A DNA stretch of 64,000 bases from Amaranthus tricolor (lineage: Eukaryota > Streptophyta > Magnoliopsida > Caryophyllales > Amaranthaceae). The notes under the pieces were generated by a model that did not search any database, was not told the DNA's origin, and saw nothing but the letters and a program-made list of their open reading frames with translations. This document shows positions 50,706 through 61,735 of the stretch, one piece after another. Where the stretch lies: assembly GCF_026212465.1 (NCBI RefSeq), contig NC_080055.1, positions 22,815,305 through 22,879,304 on the forward strand, in the 5' to 3' direction. Position 1 is the first letter of the stretch; each line of letters opens with the position of its first letter. Made by a program: the position numbers and the translations under genes.

Positions 50706-51721
50706 TGAACCATATTGGGATGGTTCAAGGATAACTAGTACAATAAGCAAGGATGCAAAGCAAGGCTATGATTCATATTCAAGCAATGAAGCAGATCCAA
50801 GAATAGAAGAGGAAGAAACAGAACTCAAAGCTACAGCACAGCAGAGCACAGCAACAACTGACGAATAGCAGACCTTGGGCTTCGTGTCAGGAACGTATCT
50901 TGACTCCTTGGAGGATTCTAAGGATAGAAATGGAATCTTTACACTTGGATCTATCTACCATGATTCAAGGATACTAATACCAGCCATTGGAAGAACCCAA
51001 GAAGAGTGGATGAAGGTAGCTCAGTCAGCAGCTGTTTCAAAACAAAACAGAACTGATCTCACGACCAGCTGACCTTGTGAGTCTTGTTCTGAACGTACCT
51101 CCTGACCTATGGGGCCACCAAGGGTAGAAATGGAATCTCTACACTAGGATCTTGCTACCAGCACTCTTAATGACCATTATCAACCTTTGGAAGAACACAA
51201 GAAAGTGAGTGGAAGGTCACCCAGTCAGCAGCCTTCTGTCAGGATTATACTTAGCTTGTTTTTATGTTTTTAATGTGCACATGTTTTGCACGTGGCTTTA
51301 AATGACCGTTATGATTAGTTATCTGAGTCATTAGCATCCTTATGGTATTTTCCCCACCCCTCACGTCTATATATAGATGTCCCTAGCCTTGTAAAAAGTT
51401 TAAGTTTGATTAATAAAAATTCAGAATTCACTAAGTGTTTTCCTTGCAATTGCCTAGCAATTGGGTTACTTAGGGCCAGTTTGCCCTTCATTGATGAACG
51501 TGATCTTGAGTGTTCTTCAAGATCATACATCACCCTATCCATAGATGCTGTTAACTCCCTTGCAGATCAAAGGAGGAAGCGTAGAGTTGAGTGATTAAGG
51601 AGTCCGGCAGTCCGGTTCTTACACCTATTCTTCGTGTCAGTTTCTTGGAATATCCCCTTGTGTTTGTATATTAAATCCCATTCGTGCGTAATTTCTTCAA
51701 CCACCACGTGTACTTGGATCA
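50706..51721 (+). mobile_element. Solo LTR inserted in an ATG11 coding exon
   Basis: Starts TGAACCATATTGGG and ends TACTTGGATCA, with a perfect 5-bp target duplication AGAAT at 50701-50705 and 51722-51726. Removing the element plus one duplication restores an uninterrupted ATG11 frame (LPSEDS joined to ADPSETT), which fixes the borders. It has TATA-like CTATATATAG at about 51367 and AATAAAAATTC downstream, fitting an LTR in plus orientation. A segment of about 165 bp is present twice (about 50876-51037 and 51076-51240). There is no coding region and no second LTR, so it is a solo LTR; the lineage is uncertain. Confidence 0.85.
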
Positions 51722-53369
51722 AGAATCCTCAGAAGGCAAGACAATTGAAGAATTGCCTGTGGCAACATCATAAGGAGACATAGCACCAAGCTGCCCAAGA
51801 ATCTTGTTTCGATCTTTATCTTCCTTATCACATTGTGGATCCATCATCGATGAGTCTAATTGAGGATTCTGTATTACAGAAGAGTCAGTCATGTTCTCAT
51901 CTACTTCTTGGGTTTTTCCCATCATCCTAAGCAAAAGCTCATCCTTCGAATTTGCTGGGTTAGATGTACACGAAATCTCATCCATGAGTTCACTCGGTCT
52001 AGAAGCCAAATCTCTTTCCACTTGATCCAGAATTTCAGACCCGCAATCATCTGGCTTCGAGTAAGTTGCCTCATTGATAGCCAAACACTTCTGTGTCTGC
52101 ATATATAGGTTAGACAATTGCTGAGCCAACTCTTCAATGCGCTTTTCGTAGGATTGACACTGCTGTTGTCCGGTCTTCAACATTGATTCAAGATGCTTTA
52201 TGTACTCATCCTTCTGTTGCAATGCTTCAGCTGTTTTCTCAGCAGTATCCTTTAGCAAGCTACCTACCGTACTCTCATCAAGAGATTCAAGATCCACATC
52301 AAGAAAGAATGAAGACATTCGGGCAATTGCAGAAGCAAGGTCAGCTCTCTTTGCGTTTTCAACCTCAATTTTATTTGTTCCAGCAACATCTATCAAGTCA
52401 CAAATATCAAGCTCCTGAGATGCATACTTTGCAGGGGTAACAATAGCATTCCCTTCAGCATCCAACGAATAAGAACTGTTACTAGACGTAGAAACTGAGG
52501 TCCTTGAAGTTCCTGATTTCTCGCTTTTGAATGGCGGTTCAATCAAGGACTCAAGAGCATAAAAGTCAATATCTCGAATGTCGATGTCAAGCAAGCTAGT
52601 GTCAACTGGAACTATATTGACATCACATTGGTTAGGAGTATCAAACAATCCCATGACAGCTAATATATCCCGTGGTATATATGGGCTTTGAGACTACAAA
52701 AATTCCTCCCATCTCCTCACCTCATCTTCTCTCTTCGTAGCAAGTTTTTCCGCTGATTGTCCTGCCATTCCCATGTAAAGCTTCATTGAAGCCTTTCTTC
52801 TCACGATTTCCGCAAGACATGCTCTAAAAGCTGGGCCAATGCCACGAATCACCTTTAAGCTCTCAAATACAACTTCCCGTCGCTTTATTGCCTCTGAGAA
52901 AGCATTGAATTGCAACTGAACATCCTTAATGGTACGTTGAATATATGCAATCTTTTGCATGTAATTGTGAACAAAATTGTTCATTTTGTTCTTTATATCT
53001 TTGCAATAATCAAGAAAATCAGAAATTGAAATTTGACATGCTGTCATCTTCGGAAGATGATTTCTTTCATGGACATCATACATAGGACCCAGGGCAGAAA
53101 CTGCATCATGAGGACGCAGAGAAAAGGATAATTGGCTTGATAGACAATCATCTACCAGTTTCTTAACAGTCCTAACATCCTTACTGCAAAGGAAAAGGCA
53201 ACTATTATCACAACTGTCCACCAGAGACAACATTGTATACATGAACTAAAAACAAAACATCAAAATGGATATGTAACCCAGGCACTCACAACAACTACAA
53301 AGACTCATTCTTTAAAACTACCAAGACAATAGGAAGAGAATTCAGAAAACTTGTTTAAAAGAAACAAAA

Positions 53370-53612
53370 TCAATTAAGATTGTGTTTGAAAACAAGTATT
53401 TCATCTCAAATTATAGATTTCAATTATGAAATCATAAATAAAGAATCTAAGAATGACAAGGTTTGGAAAAGTCATTCCCAAACTCTTGACTTTTACTATT
53501 TTTAACAACCATGGAATTGGCTCAAATCCAAATTTGAATTTTTTTTATTTGCCAAACACTTAATTTGAGTCATTTCTAAATTCTCAAATGAAATCACCAT
53601 TCCAAACATAGT
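53370..53612. repeat. MITE-like repeat in ATG11 intron 1
   Basis: Starts GATTGTGTTTGAAAAC and ends ATTCCAAACATAG, with internal inverted stretches such as CATCTCAAATTATAG and TTTGAGTCATTTC. Probably a hAT-type MITE; the ends are approximate. Confidence 0.45.
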
Positions 53613-53732
53613 ATAAAAGAGTTGCATGAGATCAAATGCTGATAGATCAAAATTAACCCCTTTACATGACGGTGTTCGAGTTATTCATGCATCATTGAAC
53701 TTAAAATTGCATATTTGGACAAACATTCTTCA

Positions 53733-53960
53733 TGTTAGAGTATATATCATATCCCGGGGCATCAACCATCAACTTAAACTTTTGGTTAAGATAGCTCCTT
53801 GACATGGCATAAGAAGTCAGCGTGACAAGAGGTCACGAGTTCAAATCTGCATCCACACTTCTAGCCCAAAGGCTCTTATTAGGGGCAATGTTAGAGTATA
53901 TAACATATCATGGGACATTAACCATCAACTTAAACTTTTGGTTGAGTTGATTCCTTGACA
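53733..53960 (+). mobile_element. Complete 228-bp miniature LTR retroelement (TRIM/SMART type)
   Basis: Two 72-bp direct repeats (53733-53804 and 53889-53960) both begin TGTTAGAGTATAT and end CCTTGACA, with about ten differences by eye. They are flanked by a perfect 5-bp target duplication CTTCA (53728-53732 and 53961-53965). The first repeat is followed at once by TGGCATAAGAAG, a degraded initiator-Met tRNA primer-binding site, and the second is preceded by TTAGGGGCAA, a possible polypurine tract. The interior is only 84 bp and non-coding, so it must have moved with proteins supplied in trans. It lies in ATG11 intron 1. A longer relative is at 11975-12258. Confidence 0.9.
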
Positions 53961-55078
53961 CTTCAAGCTTAAAATCATTCATCAAAGAAAATCATCAAGA
54001 CATCTATTAAAGAGGAGATCCCAATAAAAAACAAATCACAAGAACATAATGCAGCAAAAAGAAACCACAACACATGTATAAAAGCCATTGCCATCATCAA
54101 CTCAAGAACTACTTAACTTACTCAACCAAAAACTTACCTCAAAGACTGCATTATACTCTTCTGTTCATTAACATGGCGATACTGTTCCTCGATCATCAAC
54201 TCTAAATCCCTGATTGAAAATGAAGATTTCTTGAAAACAGATCTTCAACATCATTCCTCAGCTTTCAAAACACGTTTTAATTGCAAAACCTTGTTCTCAA
54301 ATTGCTTATGGAAATAGCTACAATTCTCAACCCATTTCCTCAAATTTTCATCTTTTACTAAATCCAATAAACAATTTCGATTCGATGTTTGTAGACCCGG
54401 CATAAGCATACAAGACCTTAACTTTTCAACATCCCGATCAAAATTCAGCAACAAATCAGAATGAACACGGTGCTGCTGCGAATAACACTTCAGGAAATCC
54501 ATGTAATTTTGGTTTAATATTCTAAAAAATCGATCCAAATTACACCTAGAAATCTCTATTGATCTTTCCTGCACCTTTTGTTCTCTCAAAAGCCTCCCAC
54601 AGATTTCAATTTTCCCAATAGTCCTAGCGTAAATGCCATGCCCAAATTGGTAATGACATCGAAATTCCGGTTCGTATGATAGTAATGCCTTGAGTGCAGG
54701 ATCGACAGCATTGTCCAATGGGAGAGGATCATGGTTCGAAGACGGTGAAGTTGGTTCTGGAACGACACGGATGTAGTTTTGTTCAGACGGAGGAGGTTCT
54801 GCATTGGGCTGCAATCTTGATTTATTGTAACAAAACGTTTCTTGTTCATCAGAAGGTAGCTTATATGCCCCAAGAACCTCATTAGACTCAAGCTTCATGT
54901 CTCCACATAAAAGAAGCTGATCATTGAATTGAATTCCTGCCATTGATTCAAAAGACCTTTGAACTGTCTTAATAACAGTGGAATTGTCGCAATCCAGCTC
55001 ATATGAATGTTAATTTTCAGCAATGTGAATCAAAAGCTTTCCCCCATAAATGTTCCCATCAGTTACATTCGAGCTCAT

Positions 55079-57351
55079 CTCAAGAAGTTATCAGATACCC
55101 AATGAAGCAGAGAAGATACAGAAGAAACCTTAAGCAGCAAATACTAAAATTAGTTTTGAATTCTATCCTTAACTATGAACTTCAATGGCAGATTAGAAAA
55201 GAACACTGTGAATAACCCAATCATCGGAAATTCACAAGCAAAAAACTGCTAAACTAACCTAAATTAGTATTAAAAAGCAGAATTCGGAGTAGTAGAGAAA
55301 ACCCCACCATAAAATTGTCCAAAGTTCTCAACATTTACCAAATAAATTAAGGAAAAAACAGACCCATTATAGATTTAATCAATTAAACCCTAATAATTAA
55401 AGACTAACCAAACCTAGAATATAAAACACCCATAAATAGATTTGTCAATTTAATACCGATTCCATAGTCAAATAATCTTTATATGATGAAAATACTGCCA
55501 ACAGATAACGAAATTCAGGAAATAGGGAGAAGAAGACGGAAAGATGTAAATCAAAAGATAAATTAAATAGAATAAATAATAACAAATCCCACACTTTGCG
55601 GAGAATGGAGATAGTGAAACTTCGGCTACAAGTAGAGTAAAAAATCAATATGACACCCAAAAGCTCGTTGCCTTTCAGTTGCGTTTCTCACCACGACACA
55701 AAATCATACGATTAGTCCAATAAGTATTTAATAATAAAAAAATCAACTCCTTTTACATGAGATTGTCTTACGGTAGGACGATCTTAAACAAGAAATTCAA
55801 AAGATAAATATTTTTATTATTAGGCTATTTAACCCAAGTATAAGATATGTCTCATGATAATACCGTTTCAATAAAAAAAAATTTGTCTAAAAAAATAAAA
55901 GAGAAATAAAAGAAATAACTAACCATATTCTCCTAAAAAAAATTAAAGAAAATTAGTCCTGCATTATATAGGTAGTTGCTAACTAATTTTTTTGCAATAA
56001 TTAAATCAAAAACAAGTCATCTTGTGTGAGATTATTTCGCCGTGAGACAAGTCTATACAAAAGGTCTATTAGTCTAAAACATTAAAAAAAACAATTAAAA
56101 CTAAATTTCCACATGTACAGAAAGTGATTTTTTAAATAGTTTGGGCTGACGTAATTTAAGTCGTCTCACAGTGATATAGCCTCAATAGCTTAACGTCCAC
56201 CAAGCGTGCAGTACTTACAATATCGTAAATGCCTACTTATAATATTCTTAATGTTTACCGAGTAATTTATTCTATATTTTTCTTTATAGGCCGGCTCAAG
56301 AATTTGAAAAAAAAAAAATCGTCATTATTGTTGTTTGGTAGGCTGAAGAAAGAAGCCCAATGCGCTAGATAGTTCCCAATTAAAGATATGGGTTTATTTA
56401 TTAAGCATTAAAAGGCTGGTTTGTTCTCGTTATTGGTTGATTGGGCTGATTAGGCGCAAGAAAACAAAAAAAAGTCGTATTATATTTAACCTGTTTTGTA
56501 CGAGATTGTTTCATAATGAGATATGTTTATATAATCAGCCTATTTTCTCAGTGATCACTTTAAGTTTATAAGTAATCGTTATTTAAGACTATAAAAAAGG
56601 ATCAATTATAATTGGTCACTTTAAAATTATAAATGATGACTTTAAGTTTGTGAATGATCACTTTAAGTTTAGAAATGATCAATTTAAGACCGAAAGTGTA
56701 CACTGAACCAACCCAATAAAAATAATTTTACCATGCCCGTCTCATTTGAGCTTTTGTGTTATAATTAATATCCAATACAAGAAGATCAAATTTAATAAAA
56801 TGAGAGTTTTAATATTATAGTGTCAATTTTAACATTCAAGTGACATGTAGATTATGAAATAATTATAAATGAGTATTTTAAGTACGAAAGCAAATATTTT
56901 TATTATTTTTTAAAATATTTAGAATTTAAACATTGTCTCACCGTCTCAAATCAGAATTTGTAGAAAAACTCAAATTTAGTTTAATTAAGTATTTAATTAA
57001 ATAATCTTATATTCAGAGAAAAACTAATCGTAAAATTTTTTATTTTTTTCAACAATTCTATTTTTATCTAATTCTTATCGACACACTTAGCTTACATTTT
57101 TATCTCACTCACGCATTTCTCCCACATTTCTATAAAATGTACCTTTTTATCACTTTATTTATTTTTATTAATTTTCATCCTATTATATATTTGAAGGTAT
57201 TTCTAAGGGGTAATAATAGTACTACTAACACTATTTCATAAATTAGAATATTAATTTTGATACAAAAATTACTTCACTTTTATATAAACAACTCATTTAG
57301 CTACAAATTTTATTAAGATATTATATGCAACAAATTTGATCAAAAAGAACC
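55079..57351. other. Region between ATG11 and the subtilase
   Basis: The ATG11 promoter and 5' UTR should lie at about 55079-55700. Beyond that are copies or fragments of the GAGAC/GTCTC family (about 55757-55870, 56024-56180 and 56500-56950), one with TGATCACTTTAAGTTTA-like internal repeats similar to the interior of 35172-36028. No gene is seen. Confidence 0.5.
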
Positions 57352-59667
57352 CTAAAAGTACGATGTAGGGGCCACAACAATAGGACTCCTAACTCTATGA
57401 TGTCCATTATGTTCCATCCACACAAGTGAACCAAATGTTTCCCTCAAATCATGATCAAACTTATACTTTAAAGTCAAATTAAAGCTTTGTTTGTCATTTT
57501 GTCCCTTGAACACCAATGTTTTTGGATGCACTTTTACACGAAAGCCCTTAGGAGGACGCACTACAGCTTTATAGCTCGTCGTATGATCACCTCCAACATT
57601 TGTTAGCGTCCTATGATAAGTCATAGTACCCGTTTCTTTTTTATCGACATCATAGTAAGCAATAAAAGACGGGTAGTTGAGATCGTTTGATGGGGTCGAG
57701 CAATCTTGGTGTTTCAACCTTACAATGCTCCAAATTTGGTTTTTAGTCATATTCATCGAGCACATTAAGTTGACATAGTCAACTGGTGCTAAATCATAGA
57801 CTAACCCAGGATCAAGTGCACGGTTAGGATCCATCTGACCCGAACCCATGACTAATGGAGAAGCAATCAAATTGACGAAACCATTGTCCATAATAACACT
57901 ACCCGTGTTATCAAATGGGTTTGATGTAGTCATTAATGCGGATTTAATAGCAGAAGGGCTCCAATTAGGATGAGCCGCCCTTAAAAGGGCGGCTACTCCT
58001 GATGCGTGTGGGCACGCCATTGATGTTCCGGACAATAAAGCATATTCACTAGATAGTGATATAGTTGTGCCAATATAAGCAATTTGAATGTTGGGAACAT
58101 AAGCAGCTAGTACTTGTGTTCCGGGGGCCATTAAATCTGGCTTTAGCACGGTGTGAAAGTAGCTAGATGGACCCCTAGAAGTGTAAGATGCAGCAATTGG
58201 TGCACGATTTGATCCAACTAATGTTTGTTGAAATTGCATACTTACCCAAGGATTGTTATGTGTTTTTGCATATTCTATAATGTTTTGGCCATCCTTCAAA
58301 TCAACAAGGATACCGGGCCATGTTACATCTCCGGCCTCATAGAATAATTGGTTGTCGGAGATGAATATGGCACCGGCTACCTGGGAACTCGAGACTTGAG
58401 ACATTTGATAAGTTATGATTTGGGGATCAGTAGCATTATGATCACATATGACTATGTTTTTTGAAGCTAATTTTGTTAGGTAGTCAGAAGAGTTACATGT
58501 TGCTAGATTTTTGTCGTATATTAATGGGACTTTTTGGATGATTGCATTGGCTGGAAATAAGGTCCAACCCTTCATTTTTAGGCCATTTCCGAGGAGTAAA
58601 GTGCCGGCAAATTGTCGATCAATGGTGCTTGCTGCCACTGTCAAGGACCATGGGATGTCATTATGGATCGAACCATAACGTGGGCCATTATTCCCTGCCG
58701 AGGAGGACACTAGAATTCCCTGTTCCATAGCTGCGAATGAGCCTATAGCCACAGGATTTTGGTACAATGGTAAGTTGTTGAACCCTAGAGAAATTGAAAT
58801 GACATCAACGCCGTCTACTAATGCTTGGTCCATGGCAGCGAGTACATCGGCTGTCTGGGAAGACCCGTCCTCCCACACAGCCTTATAGATAGCCACCCTA
58901 GCTCGTGGGGCTACCCCTCGAGCTGTACCTTTTGCGTATCCAAAAAAAGACACATCATCAACGTAGCTTCCTACTGTTGTTGATGACGTGTGGGTCCCAT
59001 GCCCATCAGTGTCTCGAGCAGAGTTGAGTTTTGACTTAAGTTCAGGATGCGAGGCTAAAATACCTTTGTTAAAGTATCTTGCCCCTATCAACTTCTTGTT
59101 ACACAATGAAGTGTTAAAATCTAGTCCTCCGTTACATGCACCTTTCCACCGGGATGGCACTGGTGCCATCCCGGCGTCATTGAAGCTCTGACTCTCGGGC
59201 CATACTCCAGTGTCAATAACACCAACAATAACATCTTCACCATACTTCGAGGCGGGCCAAAGGCCCGTCAACGAATTAAGAGAAAGAAATTCAATAGTCC
59301 TAGTGGTGTCAAGAGTAGCCTTAGCTTCTTTATAGGCTATTATAAAAGCAGGGTGTTTTTCAAGCATTTTAAGCTCATTTTGGGATAGTAGTGCACTAAA
59401 CCCATGTAAGGCATTATCATAACTATAAAGGATACTTGGTGAAGAAAAAGAAGTGGATGATTTTGAGCCGTCCGATGGGGCGGCGACGAGGGATTCAACG
59501 GTGGAGGTGTACCAATGATGATGGCTATTGTAAACATTAGGCATAAGTGATTTATCCATGTGGATGATATAGGTTGATCTTTGGATAGTTTCTTCATTTA
59601 GTGAATGAACCAATGGACTCATAAGAATCCATATTATTTGTAAAGTAATCATGCAAAGAGAAGACAT
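57352..59667 (-). CDS. Subtilisin-like serine protease (plant SBT1 type)
   Basis: A secreted plant subtilase (peptidase family S8A), acting in the cell wall or apoplast; its substrate cannot be told from sequence. It is one uninterrupted frame of 771 residues, normal for the family, which is often intronless. A hydrophobic signal peptide (about 1-22) is followed by the I9-type propeptide (STYIIHMDKS, about 31-110). Catalytic residues are all present: Asp152 in GVIDTGVWPES, His223 in DGHGTHTSS, oxyanion Asn326 in SSSAGNNGP and Ser549 in LSGTSMACPHASG. A PA-type insertion (about 375-475) and a C-terminal fibronectin-III-like domain (about 660-771, with RTLTNVGG) complete it. The first ATG gives the signal peptide, so I take it as the start. 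It resembles the SBT1.9/tomato SBT3 group; the exact subgroup is a guess. Confidence 0.93.
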   Translation of the reverse strand: MSSLCMITLQIIWILMSPLVHSLNEETIQRSTYIIHMDKSLMPNVYNSHHHWYTSTVESLVAAPSDGSKSSTSFSSPSILYSYDNALHGFSALLSQNELKMLEKHPAFIIAYKEAKATLDTTRTIEFLSLNSLTGLWPASKYGEDVIVGVIDTGVWPESQSFNDAGMAPVPSRWKGACNGGLDFNTSLCNKKLIGARYFNKGILASHPELKSKLNSARDTDGHGTHTSSTTVGSYVDDVSFFGYAKGTARGVAPRARVAIYKAVWEDGSSQTADVLAAMDQALVDGVDVISISLGFNNLPLYQNPVAIGSFAAMEQGILVSSSAGNNGPRYGSIHNDIPWSLTVAASTIDRQFAGTLLLGNGLKMKGWTLFPANAIIQKVPLIYDKNLATCNSSDYLTKLASKNIVICDHNATDPQIITYQMSQVSSSQVAGAIFISDNQLFYEAGDVTWPGILVDLKDGQNIIEYAKTHNNPWVSMQFQQTLVGSNRAPIAASYTSRGPSSYFHTVLKPDLMAPGTQVLAAYVPNIQIAYIGTTISLSSEYALLSGTSMACPHASGVAALLRAAHPNWSPSAIKSALMTTSNPFDNTGSVIMDNGFVNLIASPLVMGSGQMDPNRALDPGLVYDLAPVDYVNLMCSMNMTKNQIWSIVRLKHQDCSTPSNDLNYPSFIAYYDVDKKETGTMTYHRTLTNVGGDHTTSYKAVVRPPKGFRVKVHPKTLVFKGQNDKQSFNLTLKYKFDHDLRETFGSLVWMEHNGHHRVRSPIVVAPTSYF

Positions 59668-59765
59668 TAATCTTTTAAAAGTGTTTTTGCTTTTGATTGT
59701 TTTTGTATCTAACCATGTGGGGAAGAAGGGATATGAGACGATGCAAATGAATCGGTAATGAGCTT

Positions 59766-59771
59766 TTTATA
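59766..59771 (-). promoter_or_regulatory. TATA box of the subtilase gene
   Basis: On the minus strand this reads CTATAAAAAG, about 100 bp upstream of the start codon, a normal distance for a plant TATA box with a short leader. Confidence 0.6.
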
Positions 59772-59802
59772 GATTGATGGTGGTCTAGTGACCACTTATA
59801 GT

Positions 59803-59996
59803 TGTTCCAAATAGACCCACTAACAAATATGACTCGATTTGAAATAATCTGCATATAAAAATGAAATCAATTATGACTCTGATTTGAAATAACCAGCATG
59901 TAAAATCAAGTCAAATTGTCAAAATATATAAATATGCAAAATATCCGAAGCTAGGTATCAGATTCAAACTCGACTCAGACACCTCTATTAACAGCA
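59803..59996 (+). repeat. Dispersed repeat ending CACCTCTA, copy 4
   Basis: Starts near GTTCCAAATAGACCCAC and ends CAGACACCTCTA. It lies in the upstream region of the subtilase gene. Confidence 0.5.
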
Positions 59997-60233
59997 TGTA
60001 ATTTGTCAAACATTGTGTAATTATATTATTTTAAAGAAATGGGTGAAGATTTTGGAAACTTGATGTAAGAAACAATAAGTGTGATTTATTGGCATGTAAG
60101 TTTTCCACATACACCAAAGTGGATACTTTGGTCATCCAACAAAATAATAATTATAATAAGTGGACATTTTGAAGAGTTAATTATTGCCTTTTAAAATTGC
60201 TAATAAAGGCGATTTTTTATTTCATTTGGTTAC

Positions 60234-60234
60234 A

Positions 60235-60291
<57 letters not shown>
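60234..60291. repeat. (ATA)n microsatellite
   Basis: About nineteen units of TAA/ATA in an AT-rich intergenic stretch. Confidence 0.92.
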
Positions 60292-61735
60292 GGAAAATGA
60301 TATATATACAGTTTTAAGGGCTGTTTTTAAGAAAGAATTTTGTATTTAATTTATATATTTCAATATTATTTTTACTTTGGAAACATAGATATTTAATTAT
60401 AATAAATTATTTTAACATTTATTCTTTCTTGGGAAATTAAAACTATTATATAAAATATTAATTATTTTTGTATTTCTAAATTAGCTTTTCTTGAATTTAA
60501 AACTTATAATAAATAAAAAAAATTTATTAATTTTTATTTAGGACCCTAAGGGTTGTAAAGTATCATTACCCTAATAATAACAATAATAATAATTTCAAGA
60601 TGATTGTAATGACATGTTATGGAAAGTGCTATACTATTACATATTGGCATATGCCATATTGCAATGTTAAAGTTTTGATCAGGACTTGGCATATAAAAAG
60701 TCAAACATTAATTTATTTATCTTCTATAAAACAACTATATAAATAAAATCATTTGACGCCCGGTGTCACATTAATGCAATTTAATAATTTTATATTTTCT
60801 TTGAAAAATGGCTAGAATCTATAATATAATTAATCACATAAAAATATGTAAATATGATATAACTTAGAATGATTACAAAATCAATCACAAAAAATATGCA
60901 AACATTTGATTTTGTACATCATTCCAAATTGATAATCAAGTATGCATATATTAATATATTAATGATTAATGCAGATATGATTATCAATTTATTTATTTTT
61001 TAGATTGTTTCTTAATGAAATGATTTTAAAACAAGAAGTTGATTTCCTTATTATTTGTATTAGTTAGAACTTAGGCGAATAAGTCTTGGGTGGACATAGT
61101 CCACGCTATAATAGTATGCACTACTTTAACTACTTTAAATATTATTTTTTATTTAATACTTAATTATTTGATTCTACTCTTTTAATGAAAAATTTACAAT
61201 ATTTTAATGTGGATTAAGTTCATATAAGACTTTTAATAGTTGGACTGTTCATAACTTATATATATCAAATGTGTCTTATAGCGATATCGCCTCATATAAG
61301 AATTTTTGTTATCATTTGAAATGATGTACAAAATCAATCACACAAATATCTAAATATATGATTTTCAATTTAGAATGATATACAAAATCAACCACATAAA
61401 AAATCTAAATACATGTTTTATTCTTAATAATTACTATATTAATAAGATAGAGTTGTTGAATTCATAATTAATAGGAGTATTTAATTTTTGCCTAATTATA
61501 TGTTTCAAACTAATAGTGGCTTACCTAAGATATATTTCGAGTAATCATTTATTTCTATAAAACCAAATTAAAATATTTTACTGAATCAAATATATCAATC
61601 ACACAAAAACATCTTTGATTATTATCAATCATAAAATTGCAAAGTATTCCTTGATTTATTATTAAATGAAATATACTTCATATCAAGATGCGGTATCCGT
61701 AGACATTGCATTTTGACAAATTAATAATAAAAATA
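60292..61735. other. AT-rich intergenic stretch left of the CACTA element
   Basis: There are repeated segments around AAATGATATACAAAATCAATCAC (e.g. near 60868-60930 and 61318-61400) that look like degraded repeats. No gene is seen. Confidence 0.45.

Larger units (their letters stand above)
47696..55078 (-). pseudogene. ATG11: Broken autophagy gene ATG11
   Basis: ATG11 is the scaffold of the ATG1/ATG13 kinase complex in selective autophagy. Exons: 54138-55078, 50518-53183, 50141-50361, 49437-49650 and 47696-48079 (stop 47696-47698). Conserved blocks include GKLLIHIAEN, DCLSSQLSFSLRPHDAVSAL, GMAGQSAEKLA, MGLFDTPNQCDVNI, HLCAADRRAS, TLYTKHQLEKQ and GQIVHIERHVVK. Four lesions are visible. (1) TAA at 55010-55012, codon 23 from the ATG at 55076-55078. 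(2) A frameshifted stretch at about 54210-54262: the expected VEDLFSR motif is in another frame and the normal frame has a stop at 54251-54253. (3) TAG at 52694-52696 between EEFL and SQSPYIPRD. (4) A 1016-bp solo LTR inside exon 2. Exons 3-5 are clean. A shorter product from an internal ATG (54943) would still meet lesions 2-4. Sequencing error could explain single bases, not the LTR. Confidence 0.88.

Noticed and set aside
54200..54265. A short intron that would explain the ATG11 frame break
   Set aside because: A usable acceptor (TTTTCAATCAG) exists, but the intron would be about 62 nt, removes a conserved VEDLFSR segment and does not restore phase with a good donor.
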